Notes under the pieces: generated by a model
The model's input: only the letters and a program-made list of their open reading frames with translations
Database searches by the model: none
What the model was told of the DNA's origin: nothing
Part shown: in pieces, positions 11,690-23,225 of the stretch
How the letters are laid out: each line of letters opens with the position of its first letter
Position numbering within the stretch: the stretch's first letter is position 1
From: Diadema setosum
Taxonomy: Eukaryota; Echinodermata; Echinoidea; Diadematoida; Diadematidae
DNA: 64,000 nucleotides
NCBI RefSeq assembly: GCF_964275005.1
Contig: NC_092704.1
Coordinates: forward strand, 34,798,416-34,862,415
Direction: 5' to 3'
Position numbers and translations under genes: made by a program

Positions 11690-11848
11690 GGAAGGAAAAA
11701 TGTTCTCGTCACCAAATTTCAAAAATTCATACCTTTCAACTGATTATCCAATTTCCCTCAAACTTTCACTGATGACTGCTATCTACAGTACTAATATTGC
11801 TTAATTCACTCAATCCACATATGTATATTTGGAGTTAATTCCCCTTAA
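11690..11848. mobile_element. Right half of MITE family B
   Basis: Carries the family B right-end order: AAAATTCATA, CAATTT, CAAACTTTCACTGATG, ACTAATATTGCT, CACTCAATCCACAT, ending CCCCTTAA. The left half is missing. It abuts the next MITE at a shared TTAA. Confidence 0.65.
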
Positions 11849-12402
11849 AGGTAGGGGATACCTTTTACAGATCTCCCAAAATGCAGCAAAACATTAAATA
11901 TGAACCTCAGGGGACTTGCTTAGGCCACTGCTTAGAAATTTGGAAGTCAACAGTTATCTAAAATTTGAATAATGCACAAATCTCAACTACTCAGTAGTTC
12001 TGTGTGTCAGCCACACTTAAGCCTTTTGTTGCATTCTTCTGTATTTGTGATCTATAAACACAAATCTAAAAGTACAAGAGCTGATGTAATAACATATTGA
12101 GTGTGTGGCAAGAATGTTTATAGAAATGTTTGTAAGTGTTGATGAACTTTATTCACAAAATACACATGATGGACACACATGCGGTACATGGGTCTGCAAA
12201 GGTAGCCTAGTAATGTACTGGAATTTACGGTGAGCCCCGAAAACAATTCAATTCAAAATCTAACGGTCAAAAAAATGTACTAAATGTTACCTTCCACTTT
12301 CAATACTTTATGGGAGTTTCTAAAATGATACTCCCTTCAACATACCACTGTATTTATACAACTCTTCATTTAAGGCGTGCAAATGGGATTCCCTACCTTT
12401 AA
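11845..12402. mobile_element. MITE family C, TTAAAGGTAGGG ends
   Basis: Left end TTAAAGGTAGGGGATACC, right end the inverted match GGGATTCCCTACCTTTAA. TTAA is present at both ends, either as target duplication or as part of the terminus. About 558 bp, non-coding. Confidence 0.7.
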
Positions 12403-13289
12403 ATTAAGGTTACAATGTACCTTTTTAAGCCACACGAAGATATTGATGCATCGCACGCATATATGCACCAAGTTATTAGATCTATATAAAACAGCCCTAT
12501 TTCACTACTACTACAGTACAGAGATTCAGAATCAACAGGATGACCACGAGATTTAAAACTGCAGTATTTACGGCATATTTGAGGTGAAACTCTGGCGAAC
12601 TTGTTTCATTTTTGGATAAAACGAGCAACAGATCCTTCTAAAAGGTGGCGATACAGTACAGGTGGTACCTTCACAGTCGTAGCAGGCCCGGCCCTACAGA
12701 AATGAGTGTTCAGCTAACCGTGGCGTAACGTTTAAATTGGGTCTATTTATGAACTTCATACAATTCAAACAAAATACACTCAAAGTCACAAACAAAAACG
12801 ATAACACAAACTGTCATGTCACAACCAGCCCCTCTAACATTAGCCCCCTTCCAGTAGAACTGTAGAATCTCTAGATTCTACTACGACATCATAACGTTTC
12901 CAGATCCAGATCGGTTTCTCTACGTCTGTCGGTGCCTCCGCCACTGCACAGACAATACGTGACCCGCTACAACAAAATGATCCTAAAGTCGGGCGAGGTC
13001 GATTATTTGAAAATTGCACGATATAATCCCCTAATATTTCTGCTTTAGATTGATATATAACACATTTTATAAAAATAATCGGCTGCGGAGATATCGATGT
13101 TTAAAAGAGAGCATGTCGAGACGTTTGGAAAATCACTGTTTCGAGAAAAGCGCCCTAAAAGTCTTCCTTTCGATGCAATCGCGATCAACAGACACGCAAG
13201 TCAGTTTTCACCTCTGGACAATAGAAGGTAAGCCCTAACAACCCTCGAAGAGTTCATTCAAGCACATCAGCGTCGGCGGTCTCCTCACC

Positions 13290-13419
13290 AACCAATCAGT
13301 GACCAGGATGTGAGAAGCGGCTGAGCATAGCGCACCCCGCCGCCCGCACGCACCAGTCGACTGGGCAGTGTGCGAGCTTCACGCTTCGGTTAGCAGCAAG
13401 CAGCAAACTGACCAATGAG
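13290..13419. promoter_or_regulatory. Promoter-like CCAAT-box region
   Basis: AACCAATCAG (13290-13299) and GACCAATGAG (13410-13419) both match the extended NF-Y consensus and lie in CpG-rich sequence. Position and composition fit a promoter for TMEM177 and/or a divergent plus-strand transcript. No TATA box or defined start site is visible. Confidence 0.4.
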
Positions 13420-13662
13420 ATCACTCTGGTCGTTGTTAGGGGCGGAACTAACTATACACAGCCCAGTCGCCGCTGTACATACGTAGCGCGACAGGGCTGT
13501 ACCAACGAAGCTCCAAACACGAAGAGGGTCCAACGATCGCATGCGATCGGATTGAATTTTGATACTTTAGATCATTTTTTTGCCACTTCAAACTCATCTG
13601 ACGAACAAAATGATAATGAGACTTCATATCTATGCTATGAGTATTGAAATTTAGATTCAATA

Positions 13663-14011
13663 ACTTACCTAAATTGATGGTTATATGCAGCATGTGTGAA
13701 CGGTTCACAAACGGTACATCGTCTTTCACGCCAGGCCATTTCCAATATTCGGGAGGTCACATGATCTGAATGCCCTTTCAAAAGGTCGCGCTGTCGACCG
13801 TGCTGCTACACCAACACTCAAGCGGCGCATCGCACGCACGCAAAAGATTTCCGCAGAGATCAAGGCGCCATTTTGAATTCTGCAACGATGAACCGCGACG
13901 GTGTCAGGGAATCCGCCAGAAAGTATCATTTTTTGGTTCCACGGACTTATCACGAGGGCTCTCAATGGACTTACGAACCTTCTGTAATACATGCATGCAC
14001 TTAAGGTGAGT
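13663..14011. other. Candidate first-exon splice donors, both strands
   Basis: Minus strand: TTTAG|GTAAGT with the exon ending at 13669. Plus strand: TTAAG|GTGAGT with the exon ending at 14005. A further plus-strand AAG|GTAAGC lies at 13227|13228. The strong donors on opposite strands in one CpG-rich patch suggest divergent non-coding first exons, but no transcript evidence is available here. Confidence 0.35.
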
Positions 14012-14515
14012 AACGTTTGGTAACGTGTACATTGTTTATAAAGAACGTATAAATTTTCATAAGTTTTGTAGTTGTGTTGTGGTTCCCCACTGTGAAGGTG
14101 CCCGCTCGCTGGTCAGACACTGTATTCGCGTAGCGTATTAACAGCGTCTGGTCGGGCTAGGGCGGAACCTATCTGTGGCGCTCAATCCAAATTTTCGAAC
14201 CAGTTTCTGCCTCGTTGAAACGCCAAAAAACATGGCTCAGAAAAACGCTATTTTTTGGTCTTTCCTTTGATCATTTTGCTTCAAAATTTCGACAGATGAT
14301 AGAAGACATGTTAGACTCCAATAATATATAAAAATCAGAAAATCGTATGTTTTGACCAATTTCAATGCTCTGACTTCAAACTCGATTTTCACGGCTTCGA
14401 CCGTGCGCGACTTTAGGACCTTTTTGTTGTAGCGGGTCACATACAGTCGCAGGCCAGCACCCAGTCGGGCTTGTTTACGGTTTTTGCTGGCGAGCCGCTG
14501 CCGTGCTCGCTTCTA

Positions 14516-14526
14516 CGTGCGGGACG
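14516..14526. repeat. Left 11-bp target site duplication
   Basis: CGTGCGGGACG directly precedes the first base of the foldback element's left terminus. The same 11 bp follows the right terminus at 26037-26047. Confidence 0.8.
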
Positions 14527-14872
14527 CGTATTTTTTATTTACACGCAAGCCTGTGGCTTTTCGCAATCTAATTCAATGAAACCGCTCGTGATGCGTCTAT
14601 GCTTACTCCACTCGGGTTGTTGGTTGCGAAGAGCACTGAACCCTCCGCTTGCGATTCGTACACGTTCATCAGTGAGTGTGTGTACGCGCTGTGAAAGTTT
14701 TGCTCGCCGTGGTAGACCTGCATCCAAGTAGTACATGTACGTATGTAAACGAGTGAGAGTGCGAAAAAGAAAACAACACAAAACAAAAAATCTGACCAGG
14801 AGGAGAGGGGGAGAGAGAGAGAATCATAAGGAAAGAGATAAAAAAAGCAATGAATATTCTGTGATATCTCAT

Positions 14873-15838
14873 CTTCTTCTTCTTCTTCTTCTGGTTAAGT
14901 CTGCCTCCTTCAATAGCCTGAAGATTCTTGCAGACTGGTGCTATTTACACTATAATACAATTTATTTACAGATATTTACAAGCACATAGAAAATTTGACG
15001 AAAACAACTAGCCACAGTGATCAACCGTTAGACGGTTTCGAAATGATCCCACAGATGGCGCAGAAACAATGTCTGACGACAGGGAATTCCAGATCCTTAC
15101 AGTTCTTGGGAAGAACGAATGGCGATGCGATTCAGTTCTCGAATATGGTACCTGATAGGAGTGTGGTTGCGAGGCTCTCGTTAACTGAGTAGCCTGTTTG
15201 ATGATATAGTCCTGTGCTGAAAGAGGAGTAAGATTATTGTGTATTTTGTACATCATAATTAGCCTGTCATTTTCTCTGCGCTGTTCCAGAGTGGTCCAAT
15301 CAAGCTCTTGTAGCATTTTGGTGACACTTGAGGTGTTATGGTAGCGATTTAAAGTGAATCGCGCAGCTCTTCTCTGGACCATTTCCACTTGGTGGATTAG
15401 GTTCTTGGTGAATGGGTCCCAAATTGTAGAAGCATACTCAACAATTGGTCGAACCAACGTTTTGTAAGCTGTGGCTTTAACATCAGAAGATTTTATGCGA
15501 AGATTGCGTTTTAGAAATGCAAGCACGTTATTGGCTTTATTGACAGTATTATTGATGTGTTGGGTCCACTTCAAATCAGAAGTAATGGTTACACCTAAGT
15601 ACTTCACGGATTCAACAGATTCAAGAGGGGCGTTATTTAGATGATACACGTGTTGCACCTTACTTCTTTTCCTGGATATTGTCAAAACCTTGCACTTATC
15701 TGTGTTCAAATCCATCATCCATTTTTTCGCCCAGTCACCAATTTTGTTTAGGTCCTCTTGAAGATTTTGCGTATGATGTTGATTGTCGATGGTCATGTAA
15801 GAAATTGCATCATCGGCAAAAAGGCGAACCTTTGAAAA
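14873..15838 (-). mobile_element. 5'-truncated LINE (jockey/CR1/L2-like RT fragment)
   Basis: On the minus strand the frame from about 15838 to the stop at 15008 encodes about 277 residues of reverse transcriptase from the catalytic FADD box (15809-15820) to the end of the ORF. Landmarks are DWAKKWMMDLNTDKCKVL, VKYLGVTITSDLKWTQHIN, VRPIVEYASTIWDPF and WNSLSSDIVSAPSVGSFRNR. The frame has no internal stop. Its 3' end is an (AAG)n tail (14873-14892 on plus), and everything 5' of FADD is missing. It replaced about 35 bp of the host arm, judged against the uninterrupted arm near 20942-20990. Confidence 0.85.
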
Positions 15839-15926
15839 ATGAAAAATGAGGGTACATTCCATGGAAGACAAATATTATTGGTGTATGATGCATGATGGGG
15901 GTGTATATAATGGGCTACACTGACCG

Positions 15927-15930
<4 letters not shown>

Positions 15931-16010
<80 letters not shown>
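15931..16010. repeat. (AT)n microsatellite
   Basis: About 40 AT dinucleotides. It expands the short TATATA in the equivalent place of the inner arm. It produces a meaningless Tyr-Ile open frame. Confidence 0.95.
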
Positions 16011-16013
<3 letters not shown>

Positions 16014-16124
16014 TTTATATTCATATATATATATACAGGTTGGAGTGATTTTTAAAGGGATGGTAGGGGCGCTGAGCATACTCCCAAAGAATTACATTTA
16101 GATGGTCATTTTTCGCCTTTGTAA

Positions 16125-16245
16125 ATTGTAGGCCTACACGTTTGCGTTTACTGATATGTGGGGGGGGGGGAGACTGAAGGTGGAGCCAATCCTACCCCCC
16201 CCCCCCGATATTGAAACGCATAACGACACAATAGGCCTACACATG
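16125..16245. repeat. Small hairpin with G-run/C-run stem
   Basis: GTAGGCCTACAC...TGCGTTT...ATAT then a G run pairs with a C run followed by ATATTGAAACGCATAACG and AGGCCTACAC. An imperfect MITE-like hairpin present only in L1. Confidence 0.5.
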
Positions 16246-17936
16246 ACGAGTAATCTAACAGAATGTAAGTATATAATGTAACACTTTTCCATCTCCGTTG
16301 ATTGATAATTTAGATATTGACAGGAAAGATTGAAGGGAAAAGGAGTGGAGAAGAAGAGCATGGATGGAAAGCTTGAAGGGTGAGTAGTTGAAAGTTATGC
16401 AATAGGCTACAGCTGGTACATATGCATGTACATGTATCAGAGAGTTGTGAAATAACATGATCGCTTAAATCTAATGACACCTGAATGGAACAAACATCAT
16501 ATATACATTGGAAAATGTTTGCCTTTTTTCTCATTTTAAAATTAATACATTGTATCAAAAGTACTGTATTTGTCTTTCAGACCCCCTCACTCTCTTCTTT
16601 CCAAAACGTCTCTCATTTCCCGTCTCTCCATACATCATAGTATTTGTTCCAAATACAAGCTCTCTCTATCTCTCTTGACTCCCTCTCATATCACATGATT
16701 TCTGTTTCTAAGACCCCCTCTATATATACATTGTATGTACATGTATTAACTTTATTTCTCAGACCCCAACCCCCTGTTATATCTGTTGCTATTAAAGGCC
16801 CCCAAATCTATCTTCTTACTGATGGTATATTATTTTGTTTCTCAAACCTGTCCCTCTTTTCTTCATACTAGTTTCAAAGACTCACTCTGCATATTCATTT
16901 TCCGACCTCTCTCGGACCCTCTCCTTTTTCAAATGCATGACTCGTGTATTCCTTCCTCGATCACTGCTTGAATTAGCCTATATATATATAATATCATACA
17001 ATTTATTTGTTTTTCATACTCTCTCTGTCTCTCCCATTCTCTCTTTCTGATTCTTAAACTTTACAATGTTTGTTTAGAAGACCACTTATTACTCTCTACA
17101 TTGATCAGTTTGTCTAGAAACATGTACAGTCACATGTTATCTAGGAAAATTACACCACTGTTGCATGAAGTCATTATGCACTTTATTCACTTCTTTATGT
17201 TCAAGCACTTTTTTTCATGAAGGTATACTACAGATGTAATCGGATCCTCCAATATCCAAGAAGTATTGTGTTACAAACTAGAACTATCACTCAATGTGAT
17301 TAATATCCCCAAAACTAAACACTGAGGCAGTTAGCTCAACAGGCAATGATCACTTTGTATATATGCTTTTCTTAAAAAGAAATACTATGACAATGTATTG
17401 TTCAACATTGAATAAAATTAACAATAATGTGTTACTATATATGCTCACTGATAGTCACATGTTCCATATCTCAAGTCAAGTGCTCAAAACTTGAGTGAGT
17501 AAAGTCAGTAAATCAGCAATTTCTATGATTTTCATTAAGAATACTGTTACCATGTCAACACAATGTTTGACATTAAGAAAAAATGAAGTTTGCACAACTA
17601 TATGTCATAGCTGTCACATGTGCCAAATTTCAAGTCAAATGCTAAAAATCCGAGGGAGTTAGGTGAATTCACAATATCATTGCATAAGATTTTCATCCAA
17701 AATATGCTGTCACCATGTGTAGAGCCCACTAATGTCAACAATAATCGACCAGTAGAGTCCAACCACTTATGTGACTGCCGTATCTTCAAGCTATATGCTT
17801 ACTTGACGACAGTCTTCTGCATTTATACACTCCGTTAATTCAGTCAGTGATTTTCTTTATTCCGAGTGGTTCCCTATCGACGCGTTCTCTCATACTCTTT
17901 TCTTTAATCTGTCGATACACGTATATCTCAATTTTA

Positions 17937-19508
17937 TATTCATTTCATTTCATTTTCATTTCATTTCATTCATTTCATTCCTTCTTTCTTTTTCGTCAAA
18001 CATAACACGAAATGAATCAGAAGATATAACATAGGCATGTATTCGACTTTACATGGTAGATAATGGTTAACAAATAGGAAATTATACATGCATACCGGCA
18101 GAATACAAAGTTATGTTTGGAGGGGAAAAAAAGAAAGAACTGAGAGGTTCACTGAAAAGCATGCTTGTGTGAACCACTCAAAGGATTCTTGTGAATACAT
18201 TAAACTTTTTTTCTTTTTTTTTTTACAAAGACAGGAGAGAACAAGACAGGACAATAGACAAGACAATAGAAACACAACGACATTACATGACTTTACAGTA
18301 GGGTATACCATGACAGTAATAAAACACAAAAGAATAATGGAAAGGAAGGAGAGAAAGAAAAAGGAAATGAAAGGAAAAGCCAACACGCTAAACATCGGGA
18401 TCGTAAGAGGGAATTGAGGTGTTTCAGCTCAGTCAGCCGAGCAAAGTGTATACAAATAAGATAATGTAAAAAATACACAATGATGAAATCAATGATTGAC
18501 GATGAACCCTTAGGCTGTAAAGACCAGCTAAGTAATGAATCGTATATATCTTAATATGAGTTCAACAAAAAATATTTTAACTTACGCTGAAACGAATTCA
18601 AAGATAAAGAATTTTTTATATCACAACTTTTTTTTTTTTTTATATCACAATTCTAAAATCTAGGGCCAGTGTATATAAATGTATTTTGAGCCAATAATGT
18701 TCTCAGAAGGGGTAAATGAAACTCATTTGATCGCCTGGTGGGATAATTATGAAAATATTGATTTCGGGGAAACATTGAATCAAAAATGCTGGAAAGTGCA
18801 TTTGTGTTATAATTAAACGTAAACTGACCCAGCTGTAAGAAAAACAAATCTTTGATTTTTTAAATCTTATATCTAACAAATAATGGATCTGCATGGGAAC
18901 GTGGAGAAACGCCACAAATAATACGAAGTGCCTTTTTTTTTGTAATAACAATAATCTATCTAATAAAGTTTGATGGGCACTATACCCCATGCTAAGATTC
19001 CATAATTTAAATAAGGTAATATTAATGAAAAATACAACGTCAGCAAAGAAGACAACGGGATATGAGATTTAAGTCTATTAATAATACCAATATTACGCGA
19101 AATTATTTTAATAATTTTAATAATATGAGGCTTCCACGAAAGTTTATCGTCCACTGTAATACCGAGAAACTTTATATGAGATACACGCTCTAAGTGAACG
19201 TCATCAAAGATGATATGTGGGTAAAACTTCTATAGACTTACTGAATAATATATAGTTAGTTTTCTGAAGATTCAGTAATAATTTGTTGGCTCTTATCCAT
19301 TGAGTCACTTTTTTTTTAATTCGGAATTAACAGTAGAGTGATTGGATTTTGGTGGGAGAAGAAAATATTTGAATCATCGGCAAAAGGTATAAAAGAAAGT
19401 ATGTCGGATGATCTACAAAAATCAATTTCTGTAATATGATGAAAAGTAAAGGTCTTAATATACCCTGAGGGACGCCACATTTAATAACTTCAAGACTAGA
19501 TTCGGATG
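17937..19508 (-). pseudogene. Degenerate 5'-truncated LINE
   Basis: Minus-strand reverse transcriptase remains in broken frames: KCGVPQG (about 19462-19482), FADDS (about 19370-19384), MDDKLSWKPHI...SRNIGIINRL...LILPYLNYGILAWG (18960-19154) and HNYPTRRSNEFHLPLLRT (within 18653-18847). The order and spacing match a jockey-like RT, but frameshifts and stops separate the blocks. The 3' end is a run of GAAAT/TTTCA repeats (17934-17980). Flanking arm sequence resumes at about 19509, so it inserted cleanly within L1. Confidence 0.8.
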
Positions 19509-19810
19509 TACACACTGCATGTTTCATTCTCTTGTAAACAAAAAGAAATGACTGTATTTCATTTTTGTAATATCATGATCGATGCAGAAAATTCTTAATA
19601 AATTCATTTGAATCTGGATCGTGTAATGTCATAACAACCACTATAATATCATCATAACACGTCGACGACAAATGTCATAATGGCCATAACAATAATGTCA
19701 TAACACGTCGACGACAAAATTTAAAATCGAATTAATCACAAAATGTCATAACTCGTCGACCACAAATGTCAAATTTTTCAAATTTACTGCAAATGTCATA
19801 ACGCGTCATA
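19509..19810 (+). repeat. Outer left arm (L1), inner portion with tandem units
   Basis: Continues the arm (GAAATGACTGTATTTCATTT, GATCGATGCAGAAAATTC) and then a few copies of the ATGTCATAACACGTCGACGA unit, matching 22130-22300 in the inner arm. Confidence 0.75.
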
Positions 19811-19972
19811 GGGGAGGATCCAGGAATTCCGTAAAGGCGGCGTGCCGCCTTTACAAAATCAAAGACTGGCGTGAACCCCCCCCCCCTTTTCTTCTTTTTA
19901 TTTCTGTTGTTTTAACAAATATAGAGAGGGGGCACAAGAGAGGGAAGCGCCCCCTCTCGATCCGCGATTGCG
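19811..19972. mobile_element. GGATCC-ended module
   Basis: GGGGAGGATCCAGGAATTCC at the left, then a C run and a TTGTTTTAACAAA core, ending CCCCCTCTCGATCCGCGA. The same junction from tandem units into this module recurs near 20450 and 23220, so it behaves as part of the foldback element. Confidence 0.65.
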
Positions 19973-20361
19973 TTAAAGGGATTGTATAGTTTTGGTTGAG
20001 ACCTAATTTCAGGTTTCTAACATTATTTGGTGAGATAATGAGAAACCTTTTATGAAATATGAATGAGGAAGTAATTCAATGAGGAATTCAATGTTTATTC
20101 GATGAAAATTGGTTTTGAAATGGCTGAGATATCCAAAACAGAGCGATTCTAATAAGTGTGGGACCCACACTTTATTACGATCGCTTTGTTTTACTTTGTT
20201 TTTGGATGTTTCAGTCATTCCAAACCCGATTTTCATCAAATAAACTTTGAATTCCTCTTAAAGTGGTATACTCTGTACTATTTCATAAGTGTTTTCTTGG
20301 TATCTTGTAAAAAGTTAAAAGCCCAATTCTCATCTCCACCAATACTGTACCATCCCTTTAA
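19973..20361. mobile_element. MITE family A copy
   Basis: TTAAAGGGATTGTATAGT at the left and the inverted GTACCATCCCTTTAA at the right. Long arms flank a central palindrome GTGTGGGACCCACAC. Sister copies lie at 47813-48202 and 60148-60548. Non-coding; the open frame at 20156-20569 is spurious. Confidence 0.8.
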
Positions 20362-20629
20362 CCACAAATGTCAAAATCGGATTAACCACAAATGTCATAA
20401 CACCTCGATCAGAAATATCAAAATTTCCAAATTTACTGTCATAACGTATCACAGGGGAAGATCCTGCAGGAATTCCATAAAGGGGAGGCGCCTTATACAA
20501 AATCAAAAGCTGGCGCAACCAGCTTCATTTTATTTCATTTTATTTCTTTTTGTTATAACAAAAATATAAGAGACGCGCCGCCCCTCTACAAAAGTACAAG
20601 CTGGCGCACCCCCCCCCCCCCCCCCCCCG
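20362..20629. repeat. Foldback tandem units, GGATCC module and C run
   Basis: A few ATGTCATAACAC-type units, then a module with GAAGATCC and GGAATTCC ends, ending in a run of over 20 C bases where the inner left arm begins. Confidence 0.6.
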
Positions 20630-22244
20630 CTCGGGTTCGTTGCGAAGAGTTGTGTGAGTGCCTCTGCTCGCGACGATTCGATTCGTACACGTTCATCAGT
20701 GAGTATGTGCCACTGATCTCCCCTCTAAGAGGGGAGATCAGTGGCGTGTGCACGGGCTGTGGAAGTTTTACCTGCCGTGGTAGACTCTCATCGAATTATT
20801 ATTGTGTAAATTAATAAGTATGTAAACGAGTGCGAAAAACAAAACAATGCAAAACAAACAATCTGACAAGGAGGAGAGGGGGAGAGAGAGAATCATATTT
20901 ACAGGAAAGAGATAAAAAAGCAATGAATATTCTGTGATATCTCATCAGTCATGCGCAACAGTGATCAATGTTATTGCGGGTTCCATATGGAAGACCGGAT
21001 GCACAACTGTATTGGTGTAGGCTACCTATATAAAATGATGGGGATGTATTTATTTCTCAGCCCCCAACCCCCTCTGTTATATTTGTTGCTATTAAAGGCC
21101 CCTAAATTTATCTTCAGACTGATGGTATATTATTTTGTTTCTCAAACCTGCCCCTCTTTTCTTCATACTAGTTTCAAAGACTCACTGTGCATATGCATTT
21201 TCCGACCTCTCTCGACCCCTTCCCTTTTCAAATGCATGACTCATGTATTTCTTCCCTTCCTCGATCACTGCTTGAATTATCATACAATTTATTTGTTTCT
21301 TACGACTTTCTCTGCCTCTCCCCTCCTCTCTTTCTCATTTCAAAACTTCACAATGTTTGTTAACAAGACTACTTTCTATACATTGATCAGTTTGTCTAGA
21401 AACACTGTACAGTCACGTGCAAATTAGTATGAAGGAAAATTACACCACTATTGCATGAATTCATTATCACTTTATTCACTTCTTTTTGTTCAAACACTTT
21501 TTTTTTCATGAAGGTTTATACAGAGATAACCTGATCCTCCAATATCCAAGAAGTATTGTAATACAAACTAGAACTATCACTCAATGTGATTTATATACCC
21601 CCTACTAACAAAGTAACTGACATTTGCCATATCTCATGTTAAGTGCTCAAAACCTGAGTGAGTACAGTAAATAAATCAACAATTTCTATGATTTTCATTA
21701 GAAATACTGTTACCATAGCAACACAATGTTTGACATTAAGAAAAAAATGAAGTTTGCCCAGCTATATCATAACTGTCACATGTGCCAAACCTCAAGTCAA
21801 ATGCTCAACACTGAGGGAATAGGGGAATTCACGATGTCATTGTATGATTTTCATTCAAAATAAAATTATGCTGTCACCATATTGTGTCGAGCCCACTAAT
21901 GTCAATAATATTCGACCGCTAATGTGGCTGTCGTATCTTTTAACATTTACACTCCCAATACAATGTGCCATAATTCAGTCAGATCATTTGATTTTCTTTA
22001 TTCCGAGTGGTTCCCAATCGACGTGGTCTCTTACTCTTTTCTTTAAAGGGACTGTACAGTACTGGCTGAGGTGGGGATTCATGTTTTGATTAATCTGTAT
22101 ACACGCAATCTCAGTTTTATATTCGAAAAGACACACTGTATGTTCCTTTCTCTTGCAAAACAAAAAGAAATGACTGTATTTCATTTTTGTAACATATTAT
22201 GATCGATGCAGAAAATTCCGGATAAATTCATTTGAATTTGGATC
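20630..22244 (+). repeat. Inner left arm (L2) of foldback element
   Basis: Near-exact reverse complement of 24373-25960. Inspected stretches differ at only a few percent of positions plus small indels: 19 bp near 21035 is absent from the right arm, and an approximately 45-bp fragment of MITE family A (about 22044-22088) is unique to L2. It begins at GCTCGGGTTCGTTGCGAAG, so the outermost 110 bp or so of the arm is missing. Near 20708-20745 it holds the hairpin CCACTGATCTCCCC, shared with the right arm but not with L1. Confidence 0.8.
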
Positions 22245-23225
22245 GTGTAATGTCATAACAACCACTAATGTCATAAGACGACGACAAATGTCATAACGAC
22301 CACTAATGCCATGACACGTCAACGACAAATGTCACAATGACCACTTTCATGTCATAACACGTCGGCGACAAATCTCATGATGACCACTAATGTCATAACA
22401 CGTCGACGACAAAATGTCATAGCGACCAATAATGTCATAACGTCGACGACAAATGTCAAAATTTCCATTTTTGCTGCAAATGTCATAAGACGTCGACGAC
22501 AATAATGTCATAACCATAATCTCATAACACGTCGACGACAAATGTCATAATGACCACTAATGTCATAACACGTCGACGAGAAATGTCATAACGACCAATA
22601 ACGTCGACAACAAATGTCGAAATTTTCCATGTCCATTTTTACTGCAAATGTCATAACACGTCGACGACAAATTCATAGCGACCACTAATGTCATAACATG
22701 TCGACGACAAATATCAAAATCGGATTAACCACAAATGTCATAACACGTCGACGGCAAATGTCAAAATTTCCGATCAGTTTTTACTGCAAATATTATGTCG
22801 ACGACAAATGTCATAACGACCTCTAATGTCATAACACGTCGACGACAAATTTCATAATGACCGATAATGTCATAAGACGTCGACTACAAATGTCATAACC
22901 ACTAATCTCATAACACGTCGACGACAAAATAAATGTGAAAATTTCTTTTTTTTTTTTACTGTAAATGTCATAACACGTCAATGACAAATGCCATAACGAC
23001 CACTAATGTCATAACACGTTGACGACAGATTTCATAATGACCAATAATGTCATAAGACGTCGACGACAGATGTCATGACCACTAATCTCATAACACGTCG
23101 ACGACATAATGTCAAAATTTTTGTTTTTACTGCAAATGTCATAACACGTCAATGACATAATGTTAAAATCGAATTAACCACAAATTTCATAACGCGTCAA
23201 CCACAAATGTCATAGGACCTAATGC
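22245..23225 (+). repeat. Tandem array of ACGTCGACGACAA units, left side
   Basis: About 22 imperfect units averaging about 42 bp, each with ATGTCATAACACGTCGACGA and usually a second half reading AAATGTCATAATGACCAC. Each contains the palindromic ACGTCGACGT-like core. Unit spacing is irregular and spacers are not unique, so this is a satellite-like array and not a CRISPR. Confidence 0.85.

Larger units (their letters stand above)
12959..14440. mobile_element. 1.48 kb TIR element with ATAC flanks
   Basis: Left end GTGACCCGCTACAACAAAA and right end its inverted form ending TTGTAGCGGGTCAC. Similarity continues inward for about 44 bp (CCTAAAGTCG and GGTCGA are shared). The 4-bp ATAC flanks both sides (12955-12958 and 14441-14444). 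The interior is unusually CpG-rich for the window and includes two CCAAT boxes and several splice-donor-like sites. No transposase frame is visible; superfamily unknown. Confidence 0.7.
14527..17936 (+). repeat. Outer left arm (L1), outer portion
   Basis: Matches the reverse complement of the right arm (24373-26036) and the inner left arm (20630-22244), but with more divergence, by eye about 85-90 percent. Shared landmarks: TCGTACACGTTCATCAGTGA, CCGTGGTAGA, TGTAAACGAG, GCAATGAATATTCTGTGATA, TGCTATTAAAGGCCCC, CATTGATCAGTTTGTCTAGA, ATTCCGAGTGGTTCCC. It carries extra sequence absent from the other arms: one LINE, the AT tract, and about 16.03-16.74 kb. The open frame near 16786-17050 is low-complexity sequence shared by all three arms. 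Confidence 0.75.

Noticed and set aside
15892..16101. Tyr-Ile repeat frame
   Set aside because: Translation of the (AT)n tract.
22245..23225. CRISPR-like look of the ACGTCGAC array
   Set aside because: Spacers are themselves repeats, unit spacing is irregular, the array is mirrored in an eukaryotic transposon and there are no cas genes.
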